A DNA stretch of 10,014 nt from positions 1 to 10,014 of the forward strand of contig JAGLML010000035.1 in NCBI GenBank assembly GCA_023140035.1, written 5' to 3'. Below, piece after piece: positions 1-5,688 of this stretch. The notes below the pieces were generated by a model. That model saw only the letters and a list, made by a program, of their open reading frames with translations, had not been told where the DNA came from and ran no database searches. The stretch's first letter is position 1. Each line of letters opens with the position of its first letter. Position numbers and translations under genes: made by a program. This DNA is from Thermoplasmatales archaeon. GTDB taxonomy: Archaea > Thermoplasmatota > E2 > DHVEG-1.

Positions 1-57
1 TATCATTTCGGTGTTAACCTAGTTGAAACCGTGATAAAAAACGGAAGAATTGTTTAA
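1..57 (+). CDS. C-terminal end of a truncated gene, possibly an amidohydrolase
   Basis: Reading frame 1 is open from the window edge to a TAA at 55-57 and gives 18 residues ending LVETVIKNGRIV. Ending in a hydrophobic-Val-(Val/Ile)-x-Asn-Gly-(Lys/Arg)-(Ile/Val)-Val strand is typical of metal-dependent amidohydrolases of the cytosine deaminase, dihydroorotase and imidazolonepropionase type, where this strand closes the small beta-sandwich domain. That resemblance is the only basis for the family name, and 18 residues are too few to be sure. The gene reads in the same direction as the following permease but is separated from it by an oligo-T tract and a probable new promoter, so it is unlikely to share its transcript. 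Confidence 0.4.
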   Translation, partial: YHFGVNLVETVIKNGRIV

Positions 58-74
58 TTTCTTTGTTTTTTTGA
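58..74 (+). terminator. Oligo-T terminator after the truncated first gene
   Basis: Directly after the TAA at 55-57 the plus strand is T-rich and contains a run of seven T at 65-71. Archaeal RNA polymerase commonly stops at such U-tracts without a strong hairpin. A weak CCGT/ACGG pairing lies just before it, inside the end of the gene (30-45). Confidence 0.45.
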
Positions 75-85
75 CTTCTGCTAGG

Positions 86-131
86 CTTTTAAGGAAATAT
101 AGATATAGATAGTATATTATACCCTGAATAG
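86..131 (+). promoter_or_regulatory. Probable promoter of the permease gene
   Basis: The stretch before the ATG at 132 is very AT-rich, with AAATATAG at 95-102 and further TATA-like steps to 120. A TATA box at about 95-106 would place transcription start close to the ATG. No convincing Shine-Dalgarno sequence precedes the ATG, so a leaderless or nearly leaderless mRNA is plausible. The exact box is uncertain because several overlapping AT-rich choices exist. Confidence 0.35.
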
Positions 132-2009
132 ATGGGTGAGCGTGAGGAGACCAAGGGCTTAAGGAAAGAGCTTGGACTTCTTGGCATTTTTTGTATAGCA
201 TCTGGTGCTATGATTAGTTCTGGATTGTTTGTATTGCCAGGGTTGGCATTTAAGTACGCAGGTCCAGCTGTTCTCATATCATACGGCATTGCAAGTCTTT
301 TGGTTATACCCTCATTACTATCAAAAGCTGAGCTTTCTACAGCTATGCCAAAGGCTGGTGGAACTTATTTCTTTATAGATCGAAGTATGGGACCAATGAT
401 GGGAACCATTGGTGGGTTTGCCGCCTGGTTCTCTCTAGCATTTAAAAGTGCTTTTGCCCTGGTAGGTATTGGTGTGTTCGCTGTTCTGCTTAACCCTGGT
501 TTTACTGAGATGCAGATGAAGCTGATTGCTGTTTTCTTCTGCATAATATTCACTATCATAAATATCCGTGGAACAAAACACACAGGAAAAACACAGATAT
601 TCTTGGTTATTGGCCTTCTTGCCCTTCTTGTTTTTTATGTCGTTGCAGGATTTTTCTTTGTTCAGCCGTCTCATTTCAGTAATTTTGCACCACATGGATT
701 TGATTCTATATTTTCAACTGCAGGTCTTATTTTTATTTCATTTGGCGGTTTAACCAAAGTTTGTAGTGTCGCAGAAGAATGTAAGAAACCTGGACGCAAT
801 ATTCCACTTGGAATGTTCCTTGCTTGGGGCATCATCTCACTTCTCTACATACTCGTTATTTTTGTAACAATAGGGGTAGCAAATCCCTCTCAATTAACGA
901 CATCTCTCACACCAATTTCTCTTGGAGCAGATAATATTCCTATTTTTTGGGGAATTGGTGGTGTGGTTATGGCTATAGCCGCGATTTTAGCATTTATTTC
1001 AACAGCTAATGCAGGACTTCTTGCAGCATCACGTGACCCAATGGCTATGGGCAAAGACCAACTCCTCCCCCATTCTTTTGCAAAGCTATCAAATCGAGGA
1101 ACTCCAACGTTCTCAATACTTTTTACCTCTGGTTTTATGATTTGCGTGATTTTGTTTTTAGACCTCGAAAGCCTTGTAAAAACAGCTTCGCTCCTCAAAA
1201 TACTGTTGTTTTTATTTGTAATATTTTCACTTATTATAATGCGAGAAAGTAAGATACGGCACTATCGACCAAAATTTAAATCTCCATTTTATCCATGGGT
1301 TCAGCTTGCAGGAATTTTCGGACTCGTATTTCTCATCTTTGAAATGGGTCTTGTTCCAATGCTTCTCGTCTGTGTTTTCATTCTTTTTGGATTTTTATGG
1401 TATTGGTTCTATGCTCGTGATAAAATATGGAGAGAATATTCGCTACTCCACCTGATTGAAAGAATCACAGGGACTAAGTCAACTGGTTACCTGGTAGATG
1501 AGGAGCTGCGGGAAATTCTAATAGAAAGAGACGATGTCACTGAGAGGCGGTTTGAACAGCTTATTAAAAAATGTGAGGTTATAGACGTTTTCAAATATAT
1601 GCGTCCTGATAAATTTGCATGGCTGATTGCCAATAAATTAGCTGATCGATTAGATACTGATAAAGATAAATTATATATGCTCCTTAAGAAACGAGAAGAG
1701 GATTCCAATATTGTTTTACATCCAGGTATCGCTATTTTTTCACATATTATCAAGGGACGTGACAAATTTGAGATAATCTTAGTTAGAAGCAAAAAGGGCA
1801 TTATTGTTTCTGATGATATTGATCCAATTCATGCGTTTTTTGTGATTGTTGCCTCTCCCGACCAACAGAGTTTCTATCTCCATTCACTTATGTGGATTGT
1901 TCAAATCGCTGAAGAAACTGATTTTGAAGAAGAATGGATAAGGGCAAAAAGCATCGAAGAACTAAGAGACATTATCATTTCATCATGGAAGAAACGAAAA
2001 TCCGTGTAA
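132..2009 (+). CDS. APC-family amino-acid permease fused to a PTS EIIA-like domain
   Basis: This is a probable secondary transporter for an amino acid or related amine, 625 residues long. Residues about 14-427 hold some twelve hydrophobic segments. The first carries the APC signature SGAMISSGLFVLPG (24-37). Around TM6 is STAGLIFISFGGLTKVCSVAEECKKPGRNIP, here spanning about 195-225, a classic APC feature. Residues about 452-617 are a soluble cytosolic domain resembling PTS EIIA type 2 (fructose/mannitol/Ntr type), with the loop LHPGIAIFSHI at 529-539, a following beta-strand core, YLHSL at 582-586 and a final EELRDIII helix. In active EIIA the loop reads GIAIPHG and His carries the phosphate; here the aligned position is Ser537, with His538 beside it. 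A phosphotransfer role is therefore doubtful and a regulatory one more likely. The ATG at 132 is forced by an in-frame TAG immediately before it. Substrate is unknown. Confidence is high for the permease and moderate for the EIIA relationship. Confidence 0.9.
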   Translation: MGEREETKGLRKELGLLGIFCIASGAMISSGLFVLPGLAFKYAGPAVLISYGIASLLVIPSLLSKAELSTAMPKAGGTYFFIDRSMGPMMGTIGGFAAWFSLAFKSAFALVGIGVFAVLLNPGFTEMQMKLIAVFFCIIFTIINIRGTKHTGKTQIFLVIGLLALLVFYVVAGFFFVQPSHFSNFAPHGFDSIFSTAGLIFISFGGLTKVCSVAEECKKPGRNIPLGMFLAWGIISLLYILVIFVTIGVANPSQLTTSLTPISLGADNIPIFWGIGGVVMAIAAILAFISTANAGLLAASRDPMAMGKDQLLPHSFAKLSNRGTPTFSILFTSGFMICVILFLDLESLVKTASLLKILLFLFVIFSLIIMRESKIRHYRPKFKSPFYPWVQLAGIFGLVFLIFEMGLVPMLLVCVFILFGFLWYWFYARDKIWREYSLLHLIERITGTKSTGYLVDEELREILIERDDVTERRFEQLIKKCEVIDVFKYMRPDKFAWLIANKLADRLDTDKDKLYMLLKKREEDSNIVLHPGIAIFSHIIKGRDKFEIILVRSKKGIIVSDDIDPIHAFFVIVASPDQQSFYLHSLMWIVQIAEETDFEEEWIRAKSIEELRDIIISSWKKRKSV

Positions 2010-2010
2010 G

Positions 2011-2628
2011 CTAACCATTAAATGTATTCTCTTTACCCTCTTCTGGTACTCCCTTGAGTTGACAGGTTTTTTGATATATATTGGCTCTATATTTTTTGTA
2101 TGTTGGATATTTTTTTATGAACGCTTCGAGTATCTCGTCGACATTCATTTTCTTTCTTCTTTTGATAAATGCCTTCAGTTTCTTTATTAGGGCATCTTCC
2201 CATGCTTCTTCTCTGTGGGTTTCCATGATCTGACAGGCGATATGGTAAATCTCACTCCTCTTGTTTTTGTACTTCGAATGCATATCAATAAAATCTTCGA
2301 CAATCTTTTTGACATTCTTTTCTTTTTGTTGTAAAACAAAATCATCCAATCTAATTGTTAATATGCGGTCAAACGTGTTGCTAATATAGTGTTCATGCAT
2401 TTCCTCGAATACAAAAATTATTTCAACAATTGATATAATCAGCAGAACCATTGTTAGCTCAACGACCATTATATCAGGTACATCTATAGTAAATGCATGT
2501 ATAAGAAGTACACCTTCAACAATGAGTATGAGAAAAGGAGGCATAAACGATAGTTTTTCAAATCTTGGTGATTCTTTGTACTCTCGAATAAATGTTCTTA
2601 GTCTCCCAGACCTTGGCATAATATCCAC
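2011..2628 (-). CDS. Two-helix membrane protein with a repeated cytosolic motif
   Basis: The family is not recognised. The 205-residue protein has a short basic N-terminus, two hydrophobic segments at about 29-47 and 52-73, and a charged, mainly helical soluble part from about 75 to the end, probably cytosolic. That part contains a duplicated motif of about 26 residues at 108-133 and 164-189, consensus (V/L)ExFI-x6-YK-x2-R-x2-IY-x3-CQ(I/L). There are no cysteine pairs or catalytic motifs. Reading begins at GTG (2628) or, three codons later, at ATG (2619). The sequence GTGGAT before the ATG is a weak ribosome-binding site, so the shorter 202-residue form is equally likely. An AAATATAAA box lies about 35 nt upstream. 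The gene converges on the permease with one base between stops. It has its own promoter and no evident operon partner. Confidence 0.75.
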   Translation of the reverse strand: MDIMPRSGRLRTFIREYKESPRFEKLSFMPPFLILIVEGVLLIHAFTIDVPDIMVVELTMVLLIISIVEIIFVFEEMHEHYISNTFDRILTIRLDDFVLQQKEKNVKKIVEDFIDMHSKYKNKRSEIYHIACQIMETHREEAWEDALIKKLKAFIKRRKKMNVDEILEAFIKKYPTYKKYRANIYQKTCQLKGVPEEGKENTFNG

Positions 2629-2668
2629 GAATAAAATACATGTGATTTAACTCTTATGATTTATATTT
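2629..2668 (-). promoter_or_regulatory. Promoter of the 205-residue membrane protein
   Basis: On the minus strand an AAATATAAA box lies at 2660-2668. Its centre is about 36 nt upstream of the GTG at 2628, which predicts transcription start near 2638 and a short leader of about 10-20 nt, depending on which start codon is used. Confidence 0.5.
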
Positions 2669-2721
2669 TGAAATTTTCATGGTTTCAAATTATATCCTAT
2701 TTTTTACTATCATTGTCGCTA

Positions 2722-2760
2722 TGCAAAAAAATTCCTAAAAATAGCATTCGGGAAAAGTAG
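2722..2760 (-). terminator. Oligo-T terminator region after the small membrane protein gene
   Basis: Downstream of the 2764-2988 gene, the minus strand has several T-runs, including seven or more T opposite 2724-2731 and five T opposite 2737-2741. This fits an archaeal U-tract terminator and separates the gene from the next minus-strand gene and its own TATA box. Confidence 0.5.
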
Positions 2761-2763
2761 ATT

Positions 2764-2988
2764 TTACAGTTTCTTTATCCTCAGTAGTTTTACCATCAGG
2801 GCAAATACCATAAAATAGCTTATCAATGCGAGAAGAGCAGGAATCGCGAAGTCAGAAATGAATACTAAAATTAGAGAGAGACTGCTAAGGACAAAAATTG
2901 AAATTACAACTAGTCGAAGTTTTGTAAGAATGTCCATTTCTGAAAGGCTTTTTATTTCTAAAGGTTTTAATTTTTTCTTCTTTGGCAT
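2764..2988 (-). CDS. Small two-helix membrane protein
   Basis: The family is not recognised. The 74-residue protein starts with a strongly basic segment (MPKKKKLK). Two hydrophobic segments follow at about 26-44 and 46-69, and it ends in a basic tail (LLRIKKL), which suggests both ends face the cytosol. The frame is open up to 3060, but the ATG at 2988 is preferred because GAGGT lies about ten bases upstream of it, and a TTTATATATTTT box lies near 3038-3050, about where a promoter for a short leader would sit. An ATG at 3012 (82 residues) would be the choice if the mRNA is leaderless; the ATG at 3060 would lie upstream of the TATA box and is unlikely. The gene is flanked by the membrane protein at 2011-2628 and, divergently, by regulator A. 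Whether it is translated cannot be proved here. Confidence 0.6.
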   Translation of the reverse strand: MPKKKKLKPLEIKSLSEMDILTKLRLVVISIFVLSSLSLILVFISDFAIPALLALISYFMVFALMVKLLRIKKL

Positions 2989-2992
2989 GGGT

Positions 2993-3050
2993 TTTTTACC
3001 TCTTATCTTCATATAGTAGATAATATATACTACAAAATATATAAATATTG
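2993..3050 (-). promoter_or_regulatory. TATA box and ribosome-binding site for the small membrane protein
   Basis: On the minus strand, TTTATATATTTT at about 3038-3050 is a near-ideal archaeal TATA box. It is followed by an AT-rich stretch and then GAGGT at roughly 2998-3002, about ten bases before the ATG at 2988. The spacing fits a transcript starting near 3012-3018. This decides the start in favour of 2988 or 3012 over 3060. Confidence 0.55.
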
Positions 3051-3060
3051 TGTATATCAA

Positions 3061-3073
3061 CTGATTTTATTTT
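3061..3073 (+). repeat. Solitary copy of the CTGATTT edge element upstream of regulator A
   Basis: CTGATTTTATTTT at 3061-3073 matches the end of the 3' block that follows regulators A (4192-4204), B (5304-5314) and, with one change, C (7357-7369). After A the same string leads through a CTCAGGAAG segment into B's promoter. Upstream of A it leads, with about 15 extra bases, into the same CTCAGGAAG segment (from 3093). It is best read as the edge of the duplicated unit. Confidence 0.5.
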
Positions 3074-3092
3074 CACATTACTTGTTGGTGAG

Positions 3093-3162
3093 CTCAGGAA
3101 GAAGAAAGATTACTACAGAATAGTAAAATAGTTAATATAAAACACTATTTTGGAGACCGTAT
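3093..3162 (+). promoter_or_regulatory. Promoter and triple-octamer operator of regulator A
   Basis: The segment starts with CTCAGGAAG (3093), also found before B. The operator follows: AGAATAGT at 3117-3124, AAAATAGT at 3125-3132, then a TATA-like TTAATATAAAA at 3132-3142, then the inverted octamer ACTATTTT at 3144-3151. GGAGA at 3152-3156 is seven bases or fewer from the ATG. The half-sites flank the TATA box, so a bound protein would compete with TBP/TFB. The first octamer has one mismatch to the versions before B and C. The TATA position predicts transcription start at or beside the ATG, so GGAGA may not act as a ribosome-binding site. Confidence 0.65.
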
Positions 3163-4137
3163 ATGGAAAAAATAGATGTAAAAGATAGGAAGATATTGTA
3201 TCAGCTTGCTAATGATTCTAGGCAATCGTTTCGTTCTATTGGAAGGAAAGTCGGTTTATCAAAGGACATTGTCGCATCCCGTGTAAAAAGACTTCAAGAA
3301 AAAGGTGTAATTTTACGATTTTTAACTATTTATGATTATTCAAAATTAGGTTTAACAAGATTGAGATTCTATTTTAAATATCAATATGTTACTCCAGAGA
3401 TTAAGAATGAAATCATTGCACATCTTGTAAATTGTGATTATTCGACAGCTGTTGTTTCAACTGAGGGAAGCTACGATCTAATGGCATTGATGTTAGTAAA
3501 AAATGTTAATGAATTCTATTCTTTTTGGCAAAACACGTTGGATCAGTTTGGAGAGTATTTCGAAGAACGAGTTTTTTCTGTTTATATGGGAGAAACAGTC
3601 TATAATTGCTCGTTTTTAATTGATGAAAAAAAAGAGAGAGCACCCATAGGAAGAACGGGAAAGGGAGACAGAATAGATATAGATGAGTTAGATTTTCAAA
3701 TATTGAAATTGCTAGTAAAAAATGCAAGAATGCCCATCGTTGAGATTGCTCAAAAGCTTCATTCTACTGTTAGCACAATAAACAATAGAATAAAAAGATT
3801 GATCGAATCGGGGGTTATTAGTGGATTTGAAACATTAATAGATTTTGGTAAATTAGGTTATCAATGGTTCAAAGTCGATCTATTTTTAAAAGAATATAAA
3901 AAAACCCGTCAGATAATCAAGTATGTTACTGCGAATCCTCATTTATATGTGGTAGATTATACCTTAGGCTATTCGGATTTGGAGTTAGAATATTTGTTGA
4001 AAAATACAAATCATCTCCGTGAAGTTATTGATGATATTACTGTCAAATTCCCTGCAGTCATTAAGAATTATAAATATTTTCAAATTGTAGAGACACATAA
4101 ATTTTTAATTTTAGATATGAAACAAATCCAAATTTAG
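3163..4137 (+). CDS. Fused double Lrp/AsnC-type transcription regulator (paralogue A)
   Basis: This is a DNA-binding regulator of 324 residues built as two complete Lrp/AsnC units in tandem. Residues 4-52 form the first AsnC-type winged helix-turn-helix (IDVKDRKILYQL and recognition segment GLSKDIVASRVKRL). Residues about 64-150 form the first alpha/beta effector-type module, with EGSYDL at 101-106 in the place of the family's glycine/aspartate turn. A polar linker (about 154-171) leads to the second helix-turn-helix at 173-222 and a second effector-type module with LGYSDLE at 268-274. Ordinary Lrp proteins are about 150 residues and dimerise; this one would be a built-in pseudo-dimer. The ATG at 3163 is at the same place as in B and C, with conserved sequence on both sides. 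It aligns with C without gaps at roughly two-thirds identity. Self- or cross-regulation through the octamers is an inference. The effector is unknown. Confidence 0.9.
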   Translation: MEKIDVKDRKILYQLANDSRQSFRSIGRKVGLSKDIVASRVKRLQEKGVILRFLTIYDYSKLGLTRLRFYFKYQYVTPEIKNEIIAHLVNCDYSTAVVSTEGSYDLMALMLVKNVNEFYSFWQNTLDQFGEYFEERVFSVYMGETVYNCSFLIDEKKERAPIGRTGKGDRIDIDELDFQILKLLVKNARMPIVEIAQKLHSTVSTINNRIKRLIESGVISGFETLIDFGKLGYQWFKVDLFLKEYKKTRQIIKYVTANPHLYVVDYTLGYSDLELEYLLKNTNHLREVIDDITVKFPAVIKNYKYFQIVETHKFLILDMKQIQI

Positions 4138-4204
4138 ATTATCAAAATAAGAAATTCAGTATAGAACTTTTAACGGAACCAGCGTTAGTGGACTGATTTC
4201 ATTT
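4117..4204 (+). repeat. Conserved 3' block of regulator A
   Basis: From the ATG-like codon at 4117, seven sense codons before the stop's neighbourhood, through the TAG and on to 4204, the sequence matches 7281-7369 behind C with only about five differences including one inserted base. The part around CCAGCG/TGG/CTGATTTCAT is also found behind B. The conserved CAG and CTG could pair as a small hairpin. It could be a terminator, an mRNA-stability element or a trace of recent gene conversion. Confidence 0.65.
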
Positions 4205-4279
4205 CTACAACTCAGGAAGAGAAAGGTTACTACAAAATAGTAAAATAGTTAACATAAAACACTATTTTGGAGATCGCAT
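4192..4279 (+). promoter_or_regulatory. Promoter and triple-octamer operator of regulator B
   Basis: The 3' block of A runs directly into CTCAGGAAG (from 4211) and then the operator. Perfect AAAATAGT copies lie at 4234-4241 and 4242-4249, a TATA-like TTAACATAAAA at 4249-4259, and inverted ACTATTTT at 4261-4268. GGAGA follows at 4269-4273 and the ATG at 4280. The inner direct copy and the inverted copy make a 27-bp palindrome with an 11-bp centre holding the TATA-like box. The arrangement is the same as before A and C. Confidence 0.65.
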
Positions 4280-5254
4280 ATGGTGAAGATTGATGTAAAA
4301 GACAGGAGGATATTATACCACCTTGAATACGATGCGAGGCAATCATTCAGAAATATCGCAAGAAAGGTCGGATTAACAAAAGATGTGGTATCAACAAGAG
4401 TAAAAAAGCTTAAAGAAAGTGGAATAATATTCAATTTTTATACGGTTATTGATGTATATAAATTAGGTTATACATCTTATAGATTTTATTTGAAATACCA
4501 GTACACAACGCCTGAAATTGAAAAAGAAATCATCGATTTTTTTGTCAGAAGTAAACTCTCTAATGTAGTCGCCTCAGTTGGTGGAAGCTATGATCTAGTG
4601 TCAATTTTTACCGCCAAAAATTTTCCCAAAATATATAGTTTCTGGGAAAAAACATTAACAAAATATCGAGATTATTTTGCAGATCAAACGTTTTCCGTTT
4701 ATTTCAAGGAGTATCTATACAAATATTCATTTTTACTTGATGAAAAAATAAGTGAAAGAAGCGATATAACGAGAGTTGAAATATTCGGTGGTAGAAAAAA
4801 AGTCGAAATTGATGATTTAGATTTTCAGATATTAAAATTAATAGCTACTGATGCAAGAATGCCTACCATCGAAATTGCAAAAGCACTGAATTCAACTGTT
4901 ACAGTAATACATTATAGAATAAAAAAATTGATTGAATCTGGTGTAATCCAAGGATATAGAACCACAATCGATTTATCAAGACTTGGTTATAAAATATTTA
5001 AGGTGGATATGGTACTTAAAGATGCAAAATATAAAGATCAAATTATGGAATATATTGAGAATAACCCATATTTAAGAGGAAGAGATATGACTTTAGGTTA
5101 TGTTGATTTAGAATTAACTTTTTATCTAAAAAATGTAGATCAATTACATCAGATTATAGGAGAGATAACAACCAAAGTTCCTAATGCTATCAGAAATTAT
5201 AAATATTTTAGTGATGTAAAAGTCCATAAGTATTGTTACTTGCCAGAAAACTAA
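4280..5254 (+). CDS. Fused double Lrp/AsnC-type transcription regulator (paralogue B)
   Basis: This is the second fused double Lrp protein, 324 residues, and the most divergent of the three (about half identical to A). The first helix-turn-helix (4-52) keeps the recognition segment GLTKDVVSTRVKKL. The first effector-type module has GGSYDL at 101-106. The linker (about 154-176) is four residues longer than in A and C. The second helix-turn-helix spans about 177-226, with STVTVIHYRIKKL in place of the Asn-Asn-Arg of the others, and the second module has LGYVDLE. It ends HKYCYLPEN, losing the DMKQIQI tail that A and C share, so its equal length is a coincidence of one gain and one loss. Its start ATG (4280) matches the conserved promoter alignment. 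The altered second recognition helix and different tail suggest a different partner, effector or second-site preference. It probably still shares the operator. Confidence 0.9.
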   Translation: MVKIDVKDRRILYHLEYDARQSFRNIARKVGLTKDVVSTRVKKLKESGIIFNFYTVIDVYKLGYTSYRFYLKYQYTTPEIEKEIIDFFVRSKLSNVVASVGGSYDLVSIFTAKNFPKIYSFWEKTLTKYRDYFADQTFSVYFKEYLYKYSFLLDEKISERSDITRVEIFGGRKKVEIDDLDFQILKLIATDARMPTIEIAKALNSTVTVIHYRIKKLIESGVIQGYRTTIDLSRLGYKIFKVDMVLKDAKYKDQIMEYIENNPYLRGRDMTLGYVDLELTFYLKNVDQLHQIIGEITTKVPNAIRNYKYFSDVKVHKYCYLPEN

Positions 5255-5282
5255 ATAACGCCACTCATGGTTGCAACATCTC

Positions 5283-5314
5283 TAACAAAACCAGTGTCGG
5301 TGCACTGATTTCAT
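5283..5314 (+). repeat. Shortened 3' block of regulator B
   Basis: TAACAAAACCAG begins this copy, and ACTGATTTCAT ends it at 5314. It has the same length between CCAG and CTGATTTCAT as the copy after A. Here the middle reads CAGTGTCGGTGCACTG, a perfect five-base-pair stem (CAGTG/CACTG) with a six-base loop. The first part of the block seen behind A and C is missing, in line with B's different C-terminus. Confidence 0.55.
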
Positions 5315-5337
5315 ATCCACAATTACTCTAATGGAAT

Positions 5338-5379
5338 TAAAAAAGAAAATTATTTCAGATTATCATAACATTTTATGAT
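5338..5379 (-). terminator. Hairpin plus T-tract terminator of the 80-residue protein gene
   Basis: A perfect seven-base-pair inverted repeat, ATCATAA and TTATGAT around a CATT loop, lies at 5362-5379 and overlaps the stop codon at 5373-5375. Downstream on the minus strand a T-rich run lies opposite 5338-5351. Hairpin followed by U-tract is a good terminator, and the palindrome could also serve the converging transcript of regulator B. Confidence 0.6.
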
Positions 5380-5615
5380 CTCTTCTTACGTATTTTCCTC
5401 TTAGTATTATGCTTAATATGTTTAATATTCCCTTTTGGAATACCTCCACCTTCTACAAATACTTCATTATTCAAAACATGACCAGTAAATACCCATTTAT
5501 CGGTTATGTGAATTGCATCAAACTGCTCTTGAGTTCCATCAGTATAGAATACTGTGGCATTTTCAAGTATCTCAATCATTTCAAATATATCGTCTTTTCT
5601 ATTTTCATCAGTCAT
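5373..5615 (-). CDS. Small basic-tailed protein, probable beta-barrel fold
   Basis: The family is not named here. The 80-residue protein has an acidic helical start (MTDENRKDDIFEMIEILE) and then short beta-strand-like segments (ATVFYTDG, FDAIHITDKWVFTGHV, EVFVEGGGIPKGNIKHI, about residues 20-66). The last 14 residues are strongly basic (KHNTKRKIRKKRS), suggesting contact with nucleic acid or a negatively charged surface. The pattern of a DG turn, FDAI, ITD and IPK-NI recalls small Sm-like or SH3-like barrels, but that is inference from pattern only. There are no cysteines, signal peptide or membrane segment. The ATG at 5615 has a TATA box (AAATATAAA at 5648-5656 on the plus strand) about 37 nt upstream, giving a leader of about ten bases. 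The gene converges on regulator B and lies behind the secreted protein gene, but has its own promoter and terminator. Confidence 0.7.
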   Translation of the reverse strand: MTDENRKDDIFEMIEILENATVFYTDGTQEQFDAIHITDKWVFTGHVLNNEVFVEGGGIPKGNIKHIKHNTKRKIRKKRS

Positions 5616-5656
5616 TTGACCACTATTACTTCTCTCATAATATGGGGAAATATAAA
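5616..5656 (-). promoter_or_regulatory. Promoter of the 80-residue protein gene
   Basis: On the minus strand TTTATATTT at 5648-5656 is a good TATA box, centred about 37 nt before the ATG at 5615. No clear Shine-Dalgarno sequence is visible in the short leader. The box overlaps the T-tract that ends the secreted protein gene. Confidence 0.5.
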
Positions 5657-5680
5657 GTAAAAAAGAGGGGCTTTGATCAG
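5656..5680 (-). terminator. T-tract terminator of the secreted Thr/Glu-repeat protein gene
   Basis: Just after the stop codon at 5689-5691 the minus strand reads CCCCTC followed by six T and then ACTTT. This is a typical archaeal oligo-T stop. It lies directly at the promoter of the next minus-strand gene, which argues for two separate transcripts. Confidence 0.5.
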
Positions 5681-5688
5681 TTACTAAA

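Noticed and set aside
2989..3060. Longer N-terminus of the small membrane protein, with an extra hydrophobic segment (start at 3060)
   Set aside because: The extension is encoded by the TATA-box region itself, and the GAGGT site and basic MPKKKK start support 2988.
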